Assembly: GCA_023437865.1 (NCBI GenBank)
Contig: JAEZFE010000311.1
Span: 1-6,282, forward strand
Source of the DNA: Pseudomonadota bacterium
GTDB lineage: Bacteria; Pseudomonadota; Alphaproteobacteria; Rhodospirillales; Magnetospirillaceae
Direction: 5' to 3'
DNA: 6,282 nucleotides
The translations under genes were made by a program, and so were the position numbers. The notes beneath the pieces are model-generated. The model did not search any database. It was not told the origin of the DNA and worked only from the letters and a program-made list of their open reading frames with translations. Shown in pieces: positions 1 to 5,672 of this stretch (within the stretch, counting starts at the first letter, position 1; each line of letters opens with the position of its first letter).

Positions 1-211
1 GTCCGACGATCCACGCCAGCGAGCCCAGCAGCATCAGTCGGGTGATCAGCGCGAAGGCAAGGCCCAGCCGGCGCGCCAGGGGGCGCTGGGCCTCGGGCAG
101 GCGGTCAGCCAGGATGGCAAGGAACACCAGATTGTCGATGCCCAGCACGATCTCCAGTGCGGACAGCGTGAGCAGGCTGATCCAAATCTGCGGATCCGAA
201 AGCCACTCCAT
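1..211 (-). CDS. TerC-family integral membrane protein, N-terminal 70 residues (3' end outside window)
   Basis: This is the N-terminal part of a TerC-family membrane protein, a family linked to metal homeostasis (manganese export in some members) and tellurium resistance. Seen: the ATG at 211 is followed by an open frame to the window edge. Residues 9-36 form a hydrophobic segment carrying the family pattern LEIVLGIDN, with acidic residues E20 and D26 and N27 inside the membrane. A basic loop (about 41-48) follows, then a second hydrophobic segment at about 50-69. A Shine-Dalgarno-like AAGGA lies 10 nt upstream of the ATG. It lies 79 nt downstream of the histidine kinase gene on the same strand, so it could be read from that operon or from its own promoter. 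The substrate cannot be told from this fragment. Some TerC proteins carry extra CBS and CorC domains at the C-terminus; whether this one does lies outside the window. Confidence 0.85.
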   Translation of the reverse strand, partial: MEWLSDPQIWISLLTLSALEIVLGIDNLVFLAILADRLPEAQRPLARRLGLAFALITRLMLLGSLAWIVG

Positions 212-290
212 GGGGCGAACATCCTTGGCTGTAATAAACGATGCGGAAGTGTAGGCGCTTTTTCGCGCTTTTCCAGAGGCGAGGCGTCTT

Positions 291-1349
291 TCAGCCGTCA
301 GCCGTGGCGCCACCCGATGCCTGGCGCGGAAATGTCAGCGTGAAGCGGGTGCCGTTGCCGGCCTCGCTGTCCACCGTCAGTTGGCCTTCCAACGGGCCGG
401 TGGCGAGGTTGTAGACGATGTGCAGGCCAAGCCCGGTGCCGCCGGCGCCGCGCCTAGTGGTGAAAAACGGATCGAAAATGCGGGTCTTGTGTTCGTCGGC
501 GATGCCGCGCCCGTCATCGGCGTAGACCAGCCGCACCTGGCCGGGCGTCGGTTCGATCACCGTGATGGACAGCAATCCCGCTTGGCCGGGATCGTAGCCG
601 TGAACGATGGAGTTCATGACGAAATTGGTCAGCACCTGGCTCAATGCCCCGGGATAGCTGTCCACGATCAGACCCGGCGGGCATGAAATGACGACCTTGT
701 GCCCGGCTTGGCGCACCCGCGGTGACAATGAAGCCAGGGTCTCGCCGATATAGGCGCCCAACTCGAAGCGGCGCCGTTCGGAACTGGTGCGGTCCACCGC
801 CACCTGCTTGAAGCTGCGGATCAGTGCGGCCGCCCGCTCGCAATTGCCCAGGATCAACTGGGTGGTGTCGGCGGCGGTATCCATGTAGCGCTCGAAATCC
901 TCGACGCCCACATCGTCGGCCGCGAACAGCGCGCGGATATGCGCCGTCGAATCGGCCAAGTGCGAGGCGCAGGACAAGGCAATACCCACCGGGGTGTTGA
1001 TCTCGTGGGCAACACCGCCCACCAGCGCGCCAAGTGAAGCCAGCTTTTCGGCCTGCACCAGGGTCTCCTGGGCCTGCTTCAACTGGGTCAGGGCCTCTTC
1101 GGCCTCGGCCTTACGCTTGGCCAGTTCCTGGTTCAGCGACGCCATCTGATGCTGCAGGCGGTCGCTGACCTTGACCAGCCGGCGCTGTTCGCGCACCGAT
1201 CGGCGGTAGGCCTCGGCCAGCCGCTCGACGCCGTCGCGGACCTGGGGCGGCGAGTCGGCCAACTGGCCGCGCAACTGGTTGGCCTCGACCAGCACCCGCT
1301 CTTCGGCGTCGAACAGGTTGAATCCGCCCTCGGGCTTGTGGCCGGGCAA
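291..1349 (-). CDS. Soluble sensor histidine kinase with N-terminal coiled coil, directly downstream of siaC
   Basis: A 352-residue cytoplasmic histidine kinase that should autophosphorylate on H115 and pass the phosphate to a receiver domain. Residues about 42-105 are charged and heptad-like, a probable coiled coil leading into the dimerisation helix. The H-box GGVAHEINTP is at 111-120. The N-box has N242 and N246, the G1 box DDGRGI is at 278-283, the F-box FDPFF at 292-296 and the G2 box GTGLGL at 304-309. The H-box resembles the HPK4 class. No membrane segment and no PAS, GAF or receiver domain is visible, so the signal probably arrives through a partner protein. The start is TTG at 1349. 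An upstream start is excluded because the in-frame TGA of siaC lies two codons before it (TGA-TCC-TTG). A GTG at codon 19 is an alternative start. Only 3 nt separate it from siaC, which implies cotranscription. Its receiver partner is unknown; D81 of the receiver-kinase or D52 of the OmpR-type regulator in the same cluster are candidates by inference. Confidence 0.9.
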   Translation of the reverse strand: MPGHKPEGGFNLFDAEERVLVEANQLRGQLADSPPQVRDGVERLAEAYRRSVREQRRLVKVSDRLQHQMASLNQELAKRKAEAEEALTQLKQAQETLVQAEKLASLGALVGGVAHEINTPVGIALSCASHLADSTAHIRALFAADDVGVEDFERYMDTAADTTQLILGNCERAAALIRSFKQVAVDRTSSERRRFELGAYIGETLASLSPRVRQAGHKVVISCPPGLIVDSYPGALSQVLTNFVMNSIVHGYDPGQAGLLSITVIEPTPGQVRLVYADDGRGIADEHKTRIFDPFFTTRRGAGGTGLGLHIVYNLATGPLEGQLTVDSEAGNGTRFTLTFPRQASGGATADG

Positions 1350-1352
1350 GGA

Positions 1353-1739
1353 TCAGTCCCCGATGGCGACCAGATTGAAGGCCACGCTTTCCAGATCTTC
1401 CGAAAAGTCCTCGCCGAATTCCTTCATGGTTTCGTCGTCATGGGCATAGGCCCAGTTGACTTCGATCTTGACCCCGCGCGCGGCAGCCTTGTCCATCAGC
1501 TGGAACATGTTCATCAGCGCCTTGGCGCTGGAGCTGTTGAAATAGATCAGCTCGAAATCGAAGCGGATTTCCTGGCCGTCGGCTTGCTCGAGATACTTCT
1601 CCAGCGCCGCGAAGATGGGGCCGAATACGGTCGAGGCGTCCTCGGGGTAGGATTCCCCCTTCAAGGACAGCTGGCCTGCCGCGAAGTCGAATTCCACCGC
1701 GGGCGACCGCTCAGTGGCGGCGATCGTCAGATTGTCCAT
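1353..1739 (-). CDS. siaC: SiaC-family regulatory phosphoprotein (DUF1987)
   Basis: A 128-residue single-domain protein of the SiaC/DUF1987 family. In Pseudomonas aeruginosa, SiaC is phosphorylated by the kinase SiaB and dephosphorylated by SiaA. The unphosphorylated form binds and activates the diguanylate cyclase SiaD, controlling aggregation and biofilm. Seen here: the N-terminal motif KGESYPEDA (27-35) and the core motif YFNSSSAKAL (66-75), which closely resemble the family signatures. The expected phosphoacceptor just after the Asn is S69, in a run of three serines; I recall a threonine (T68) at this place in the Pseudomonas protein. The fold is expected to be STAS/anti-sigma-antagonist-like. 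The ATG at 1739 is preceded by AGGGG four nt upstream, overlapping the siaB stop; the gap to siaB is 8 nt. Since no SiaD is encoded here, its target may be a different protein, perhaps the adjacent histidine kinase (inference). Confidence 0.88.
   Translation of the reverse strand: MDNLTIAATERSPAVEFDFAAGQLSLKGESYPEDASTVFGPIFAALEKYLEQADGQEIRFDFELIYFNSSSAKALMNMFQLMDKAAARGVKIEVNWAYAHDDETMKEFGEDFSEDLESVAFNLVAIGD
1357..1361 (-). promoter_or_regulatory. Shine-Dalgarno GGGGA supporting the TTG start of the distal histidine kinase
   Basis: GGGGA on the minus strand lies 7 nt upstream of the TTG at 1349 and inside the last codons of siaC. Together with the in-frame stop two codons upstream, it supports TTG as the true start. 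Confidence 0.55.
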
Positions 1740-1747
1740 GGTTCCCC

Positions 1748-2341
1748 TCAGATGGAAACTTTGAGGCAGAAAAAGTGCTTTTCCGCGTCGATGCGGTCGA
1801 AATCGAACTCGATGGGCTCGCTGGCGCGCCGGGCGATCTCGATCAGGCCGATGGTGGCGCCCCGGCTTTTCTCGTCGGGCGCCTCGCGCAGCTGTTCCTT
1901 GTAGTAGGCCTTGATCTCGTCCTTGTCCATCTTCTGGAGCGTCTCCAGGCGCTGCTTCAGCCTGGGCACGTCCTCCTCCAGGATGGTGTTGGCGCAGACA
2001 ATGAAGAACTGGCCGTTCTCGGTGCCGATGGTCACCATGCCCGACGACAGCTCGACGTTCTTGCCGACATTGCCCAGCACCTTTTCCGCCGAATAGCGGA
2101 TGATGTTCTGGGCTTGCTCGATGAATACCGAGAACACCTTCTTGATGGTGGTCAGATCGGTGTCATCCAGCGTCATCTTCTGGCGCAGGGTATCGCCCAG
2201 AGAATACAGGATGCCCTCGGACAGGTAGCCCGAAAACGAGAACAGAATGCCCCGCTCGTCCAGCATGCCTTTGAAGGCACGGTAGTGCTTGGCGAGGTTT
2301 TCCGTGGCGCCCGAAGGGGGCGTGGTCGCTGGGGTGGTCAA
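1748..2341 (-). CDS. siaB: SiaB-family protein kinase (DUF6272, GHKL-like ATPase fold)
   Basis: A 197-residue cytoplasmic protein of the SiaB family, GHKL-fold serine/threonine kinases that phosphorylate SiaC in a partner-switching pathway. Seen: the family's N-terminal segment FSFSGYLSEGILYSLGD (34-50) leading into TLRQKM. There is an N-box-like helix with E75 and N79 (FIEQAQNIIRYSAE). A glycine-containing nucleotide-lid-like segment, SRGATIGLIEIARRA, lies at 159-173. The final strands contain EFDFDRID and FFCLKVSI. No membrane segment is present. The start is TTG at 2341: an in-frame TGA lies five codons upstream, and GAGGAA sits 8 nt before the TTG. The gene is 57 nt downstream of the binding-protein gene and 8 nt upstream of siaC, an order (siaB then siaC) that matches the Pseudomonas sia operon. 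A weak TTGAAC...TAAGTA pair (18-nt spacer, 2402-2373) could be a promoter, but the match to consensus is poor. The family call rests on motif recognition. Confidence 0.85.
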   Translation of the reverse strand: MTTPATTPPSGATENLAKHYRAFKGMLDERGILFSFSGYLSEGILYSLGDTLRQKMTLDDTDLTTIKKVFSVFIEQAQNIIRYSAEKVLGNVGKNVELSSGMVTIGTENGQFFIVCANTILEEDVPRLKQRLETLQKMDKDEIKAYYKEQLREAPDEKSRGATIGLIEIARRASEPIEFDFDRIDAEKHFFCLKVSI

Positions 2342-2349
2342 AGCCGAGC

Positions 2350-2355
2350 TTCCTC
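2350..2355 (-). promoter_or_regulatory. Shine-Dalgarno GAGGAA that fixes the siaB TTG start
   Basis: GAGGAA on the minus strand is 8 nt upstream of the TTG at 2341. The frame is closed by a TGA overlapping this site, so no earlier start is possible. The next in-frame ATG (codon 26) would remove part of the conserved N-terminal region. Confidence 0.6.
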
Positions 2356-2398
2356 AACACCGTGGAGATCGATACTTAGCAGTGGCGGGCATGAAGGT

Positions 2399-3154
2399 TC
2401 AACCACCGGCTTCCTCCTTCACCACACCCTGGTAGCGGGCGGTGATCTTCGCGTATTGCCCGCTCTCGCGCAGCTTCCGCAGGCCCCGGTTGAAGCTGTC
2501 GCGCAGGGCGGGGTCGCGGAAGGCGACGTGGTAATGGGTGGGGGCAAAGATGGGATGGAAACGCAGGGCCTGGCTGGTATCGGCCTTGCCTTTCACGTCC
2601 GGCGTATTGGCGAACCAGCCGAAAATATTGCGGTCGGCCACCACCGCGTCGATGCGGTCGAGATAGAGCAGGGTCGGCTGAACCGCCTGCTTGGCTTCCT
2701 CGCGGTAACCGGGATTCCTCTCGGCCATGGCCTTGAACTCGGCCCCCAGATAGAGGGTGGCGTTCTGGAACGCCATCACCGTTTTGCCCGCCAGTTCCGC
2801 CGGGCTGTTGATGGTCAGGTTCCGCTTCGCCAGCGTGATGGCGTAATTGCGATAGGTGACATGGCTGTCAGAGTAATGGGCGTGGACGCCGGTGTCGGGC
2901 CGCATGGTCATGGCGGCATCCACCATGCCGCTCTCCAATTCCTTGACCACGCGGGCATAGGCCATGAAACGCGGGGCGATGGTGTGGCCTTCGAGTTCCA
3001 GCGCCTCGCGGACCACGTCGTATTCCAAGCCGCGCCATTCGTCGACGATGACATAGGGCGGCAGCGAGCGGCCCACTGCCATGATGATTTCGGCGGCCTG
3101 GGCCGAAACCGGTGCCGCCAGCGCCAGCAGCAGGGAGAGGATGCGTCTCATCAT
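2399..3154 (-). CDS. Secreted periplasmic solute-binding protein, SBP_bac_3 family
   Basis: A 251-residue periplasmic binding protein of the family 3 type (amino-acid ABC transporter-like). Seen: a Sec signal peptide with two N-terminal arginines, a hydrophobic core (LSLLLALAAP, about 6-15) and a probable cleavage site after SAQA at residue 20. Typical lobe elements follow: VGRSLPPYVIVDEWRGLEYDVV (27-48), GMVDAAMTM (76-84), LAGKTVMAFQNA (121-132), DAVVADRNIFGW (169-180) and a C-terminal ESGQYAKI-type helix. The ligand arginine normally found in the TPER motif seems displaced (MRPDTG, 84-89), so the ligand may not be a standard amino acid. The start is ATG at 3154: it overlaps the upstream kinase stop as ATGA, with AGGAG close upstream. 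The signal peptide begins exactly here, which excludes the longer open frame extending upstream. No permease or ATPase gene is nearby, so a role in sensing rather than uptake is likely (inference). Confidence 0.87.
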   Translation of the reverse strand: MMRRILSLLLALAAPVSAQAAEIIMAVGRSLPPYVIVDEWRGLEYDVVREALELEGHTIAPRFMAYARVVKELESGMVDAAMTMRPDTGVHAHYSDSHVTYRNYAITLAKRNLTINSPAELAGKTVMAFQNATLYLGAEFKAMAERNPGYREEAKQAVQPTLLYLDRIDAVVADRNIFGWFANTPDVKGKADTSQALRFHPIFAPTHYHVAFRDPALRDSFNRGLRKLRESGQYAKITARYQGVVKEEAGG

Positions 3155-4464
3155 GCCCTCTCCTTGTCGCGCGGAGCGGGGCGAAGCCGCACGGTGAAGG
3201 TGGATCCCATGCCCTCGCGGCTGTCCACCGTGATGGTGCCGCCATGCAGTTCGACAATCTGGCGGACCATGTGCAAACCGATGCCCGACCCGTGGATGTT
3301 GTGGGTATTGGCGGCGCGAAAGAAGCGCTCGAAAATGCGGTCGCGCTCGCCGGGTGGGATGCCGATGCCCTGATCGCTGACCGACACCACGATGCCGCCA
3401 TGGTCGGGCCGCGCCACCATGGTTACCGGGCCTGTCTCGGAATACTTGATGGCGTTGCCGATCAGGTTGTTGAACACCAGCGCCAGCAGGCCGGCGTCGC
3501 CCCACGCTTCGGGCAGGGGGTTGACCGTTAGTTCGACGTCGCGGCCCGGCGAGGCTGCGCGATGGTGGGCCGCCGCCTGCTCCAGGATGGGCGCCAAGGC
3601 GAGCCGGCGTTCCTGCAAGACGATGCGGCCCGATTCCAGCTGCTCGTCGGCCAGGCAGGTGGCGATCAGGTCGACCAGGCGCTGTACCGCCTCGCGGATG
3701 GTTTCCAGCCTGGGCAGGCTGCCGCCATCGGCGCGCTCGGCCCGCATCATCAGCATCTGCGCCGCCGAATCGATGATGGCCAGCGGCGTGCGGAATTCGT
3801 GGCTGACCATGGACAGGAACTGGCGCAATTGCTGCTTGGCTTCGGTCTCGCGGGTCAGCGCCAGTTCAGCACGGTCCTTGGCGCGGGCCAGGGCATCGCG
3901 GCTGTCCGCCAGTTCGGCGGTCCGTTCCGCCACCTTGTCCTCGAGCGAGGCGTTCAGCCCGGCCAGCTCGCGGTTCAGCCGGCTGATGGTGGCGATGTCG
4001 CGCCAGGCGCGCACCGCGCCCACCAAAGCGGTGAAGAGCTTCTGCGCGGTCAGCTCGGATTTGCTTTTGTAGTCATTGATATCATGGGCCAGCACCACGT
4101 CGCGCTCAGGCGCCTCGCCGGGCTGGCCGGTGCGCAATATGATACGGATATGGTGATTGCCCAAGTCCTCGCGGATATGGCGGACCAGTTGCAGTCCGGC
4201 ATCCGGCGTCTCCATCACCACGTCCAGCAGCGCAACCGGGATGTCGGTGCGCTCGGCCAGCAGCGGCACGGCCTCGGCGGCCGAATACGCAGACACGATC
4301 TCGAAGCTGCGCCCCTCGAAACTGAAATCGCGCAGCAGCACGCGGGTCATGGCGTGAACCTGCTCGTCGTCATCGACCACCAGCACGGTCCAGGGCAGAC
4401 GCGCCTCCGCCGTGGCCTTTGTTCCGGCCCGCGGTTTAAGCGATAGTTTGCTGTCTTTGCTCAT
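3151..4464 (-). CDS. Receiver-histidine kinase (N-terminal REC, coiled coil, HisKA, HATPase_c)
   Basis: A 437-residue soluble kinase with an unusual order: the receiver comes first. Residues about 26-150 form the receiver, with acidic residues D31-D33 (VLVVDDDEQVH), phosphoacceptor D81 (ALLDVVMET), T112 (LRTGQPG) and a conserved Lys at 133 or 135 (DYKSKSELT). This receiver type resembles those preceding DUF3369 domains. A charged coiled coil covers about 160-212. HisKA has H222 in SMVSHEFRTPL. HATPase_c has the N-box with N333 and N337, G1 DQGIGI (364-369), F-box ERFFRA (379-384) and G2 GSGIGL (392-397). There is no membrane segment. The ATG at 4464 lies 8 nt after the regulator's stop with no clear Shine-Dalgarno, suggesting translational coupling. 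The stop overlaps the start of the binding-protein gene. It probably phosphorylates the OmpR-type regulator encoded just upstream, while its own receiver may take phosphate from another kinase, possibly the distal one in this cluster (inference). Confidence 0.92.
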   Translation of the reverse strand: MSKDSKLSLKPRAGTKATAEARLPWTVLVVDDDEQVHAMTRVLLRDFSFEGRSFEIVSAYSAAEAVPLLAERTDIPVALLDVVMETPDAGLQLVRHIREDLGNHHIRIILRTGQPGEAPERDVVLAHDINDYKSKSELTAQKLFTALVGAVRAWRDIATISRLNRELAGLNASLEDKVAERTAELADSRDALARAKDRAELALTRETEAKQQLRQFLSMVSHEFRTPLAIIDSAAQMLMMRAERADGGSLPRLETIREAVQRLVDLIATCLADEQLESGRIVLQERRLALAPILEQAAAHHRAASPGRDVELTVNPLPEAWGDAGLLALVFNNLIGNAIKYSETGPVTMVARPDHGGIVVSVSDQGIGIPPGERDRIFERFFRAANTHNIHGSGIGLHMVRQIVELHGGTITVDSREGMGSTFTVRLRPAPRDKERA

Positions 4465-4472
4465 GCCGGTCG

Positions 4473-5192
4473 TTAGCGCACGGAGACCGGGGCGGCGAAG
4501 GCGTAGCCGGTGCCGTGCACCGCCTCGATGGGCAGGTCGTGGCCCAGCACGTCTTCACCCTTGGCACGCAGGCGGCGCACCATGGAATCCACTGAACGGT
4601 CGCCGGAATCCCATTCCCGCTTGCCCAGGGCGCGGAAGATGTCGGCACGCGACACCGGCTCGCCTGGGCGTTCGACTAGCAGGCTGACAAACACGCGCTC
4701 GTTGGCGGTCAGTTTCAGGCTGGGACCACCCGGCGCGATCAGGGCCCACGCCACCTGGTCGTAGACCCAAGCGCCGGTGGCAGCGGTGGTGCGGATGGCG
4801 GTGGTCGGGGGGATCGCGGCGACGGGCTGCGCCTTGATCCGGCGCGCCAGGGTGCGGATCTGCGCTTCCAGCTCGCGCAGTTCGATGGGCTTGACCAGAT
4901 AGACGTCGGCGCCGATCTCCAATCCCACCACGCGGTCCACGTTCACGCCGCGTGCGGTCAGCATGATGATGCCGACCTCGGATTGATCGCGCAGGCGCTT
5001 GGCGATGGAAAAACCGTCTTCGCCCGGCAGATTGACGTCCAGGATGACGATATCGGCGGGCTGGGCGGCCTGGGCCCGGTTCAGCGCCATGCCGTCCTCG
5101 CACCCGACCACGTGATGGCCGCAGGCCGAGAGGTACTCGACCAGATCGGCCCTCAGGGAATTCTCATCTTCCACGACAGCAATGCGCGCCAT
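4473..5192 (-). CDS. OmpR/PhoB-family DNA-binding response regulator
   Basis: A 239-residue two-component response regulator, first gene of the signalling cluster. The receiver spans about 1-118, with acidic pocket E8/D9, phosphoacceptor D52 (VILDVNLPGEDG), T79 (MLTAR) and K101-P102 (VYLVKPIELRELEAQIR). A linker rich in Ala, Thr and Pro (about 121-140) joins a winged-helix domain at about 145-237. That domain has the typical pieces LTANERVFVSLL (161-172), recognition-helix region RSVDSMVRRLRAK (199-211) and the wing motif IEAVHGTGYAF (222-232). The start is ATG at 5192, immediately in front of the conserved ARIAVVEDE strand, with GGTGA close upstream. It ends 8 nt before the receiver-kinase gene, its likely cognate kinase. 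An inverted repeat close to its ribosome-binding site and a 10-bp direct repeat further upstream are candidate sites for autoregulation. Target genes cannot be inferred. Confidence 0.93.
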   Translation of the reverse strand: MARIAVVEDENSLRADLVEYLSACGHHVVGCEDGMALNRAQAAQPADIVILDVNLPGEDGFSIAKRLRDQSEVGIIMLTARGVNVDRVVGLEIGADVYLVKPIELRELEAQIRTLARRIKAQPVAAIPPTTAIRTTAATGAWVYDQVAWALIAPGGPSLKLTANERVFVSLLVERPGEPVSRADIFRALGKREWDSGDRSVDSMVRRLRAKGEDVLGHDLPIEAVHGTGYAFAAPVSVR

Positions 5193-5206
5193 ATCACCGA
5201 CCCCAA

Positions 5207-5243
5207 CCGGCTTAGTGCTTGTGCCTAATGGAGCACTAGCCGG
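5207..5243. promoter_or_regulatory. Near-perfect inverted repeat (hairpin or operator) in front of the response-regulator gene
   Basis: The left arm CCGGCTTAGTGCT (5207-5219) and the right arm AGCACTAGCCGG (5232-5243) are complementary over 12 bp with one bulged base, around a 12-nt loop. Outer AA/TT bases can extend the stem after a second bulge. The loop holds another GTGC (5221-5224) that can compete with the left-arm GTGC for GCAC at 5233-5236. The element ends 14 nt before the ATG at 5192, so in an mRNA it would abut the ribosome-binding site. As DNA it is a dyad of TAGTGCT half-sites. A TTGACG (-35-like) lies just upstream on the minus strand, without a convincing -10. No U-tract follows on the minus strand, so a terminator for the DnaA-like gene is less likely. 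Confidence 0.5.
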
Positions 5244-5276
5244 GTTGTCGCGTCAAATCGCAAACGATGGCGGATT

Positions 5277-5292
5277 GTGACACCAGGTGACA
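5277..5292. repeat. Two GTGACA direct repeats with exact 10-bp period upstream of the response-regulator gene
   Basis: GTGACA occurs at 5277-5282 and 5287-5292. OmpR/PhoB-family regulators usually bind tandem direct repeats with 10-11 bp spacing, so this may be a binding site for the regulator encoded 85 bp away. With only two hexamers, chance is not excluded. Confidence 0.3.
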
Positions 5293-5299
5293 AAGACGC

Positions 5300-5659
5300 T
5301 CAGCGCGGGGTGACGATCTTCTCGACCAGCTTGACCAGCAGGCGGTCCATGCGGGCCGCCCATGCCTCGTCGGTGTCGATCAACTCGCGGCAGCGGCGGA
5401 AGGCGCGCAGCACGGTGGTGTGGCTGCGGCCGCCGAACACCCGGCCCAGTTCGGGCAGCGAGCACGAGGTCAGCAGACGGGCGTAATACATGGCGGCCAT
5501 CCGCGGCTTCCACACCGAGTGATCGCGGGTGGGCGCCATCATCTCGCGCTCGGTCATGCCGAATTCGGCGGCGACGGTGGCCAGCACCTCGGCGACGAAC
5601 GGGTCGCTGACCTTGTAGCGCGCCGGAGCGGCGGTGCGGATCTCAGCAAGGGCGAGCAT
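5300..5659 (-). CDS. Small DnaA domain IV-like (Bac_DnaA_C) helix-turn-helix protein
   Basis: A 119-residue protein made almost wholly of a DnaA C-terminal DNA-binding domain, without the AAA+ ATPase or N-terminal domains. Residues about 21-95 follow domain IV: VAAEFGMTEREM (29-40), a basic-loop equivalent TRDHSVWKPR (44-53), then AMYYARLLTSCSLPELGRVFGGRSHTTV (56-83 region) matching the DnaA signature. The signature's usual Asp (GGRDHTTV), a base-contacting residue in DnaA, is Ser79 here, while H80, T81 and T82 are kept. A C-terminal helix (about 98-115) follows. The start is ATG at 5659, with AAAGGGG six nt upstream. A longer frame from 5716 exists but lacks this signal. Its 3' end is 107 nt before the response regulator. 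It may bind DnaA-box-like DNA as a regulator or replication modulator. It is not the dnaA gene itself. Its link to the neighbouring signalling genes is unclear. Confidence 0.85.
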   Translation of the reverse strand: MLALAEIRTAAPARYKVSDPFVAEVLATVAAEFGMTEREMMAPTRDHSVWKPRMAAMYYARLLTSCSLPELGRVFGGRSHTTVLRAFRRCRELIDTDEAWAARMDRLLVKLVEKIVTPR

Positions 5660-5665
5660 CGAATT

Positions 5666-5672
5666 CCCCTTT
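5666..5672 (-). promoter_or_regulatory. Shine-Dalgarno AAAGGGG that fixes the start of the DnaA-IV-like protein
   Basis: AAAGGGG on the minus strand, 6 nt before the ATG at 5659, selects this start over the upstream in-frame start at 5716. It lies between two copies of GAATTCG (one on each side), of no known meaning. Confidence 0.65.

Noticed and set aside
255..272. GCGC-TTTTTC-GCGC-TTTT as an intrinsic terminator
   Set aside because: The stem is only 4 bp and the T-tract is on the plus strand, where there is no gene to terminate; on the minus strand it would not stop the kinase transcript.
212..290. Manganese (yybP-ykoY) riboswitch in front of the TerC-family gene
   Set aside because: Such a riboswitch precedes some TerC-family genes, but this gap is only 79 nt and I see none of the conserved loops or pairing.
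1775..3373. A 532-codon open frame on the plus strand, antisense to siaB, the binding protein and part of the receiver-kinase
   Set aside because: It overlaps three genes with clear family motifs, shows no recognisable domain, and is rich in His, Gln, Gly and Arg as expected from the reverse of GC-biased codons.
3155..3505. N-terminal extension of the solute-binding protein into the kinase gene
   Set aside because: A typical Sec signal peptide begins exactly at the ATG at 3154, and the upstream part lies within the kinase's conserved ATPase domain in another frame.
3562..4446. Plus-strand open frames of 226 and 294 codons antisense to the receiver-kinase
   Set aside because: They are mirror frames of a well-supported kinase gene; composition is typical of antisense shadow frames.
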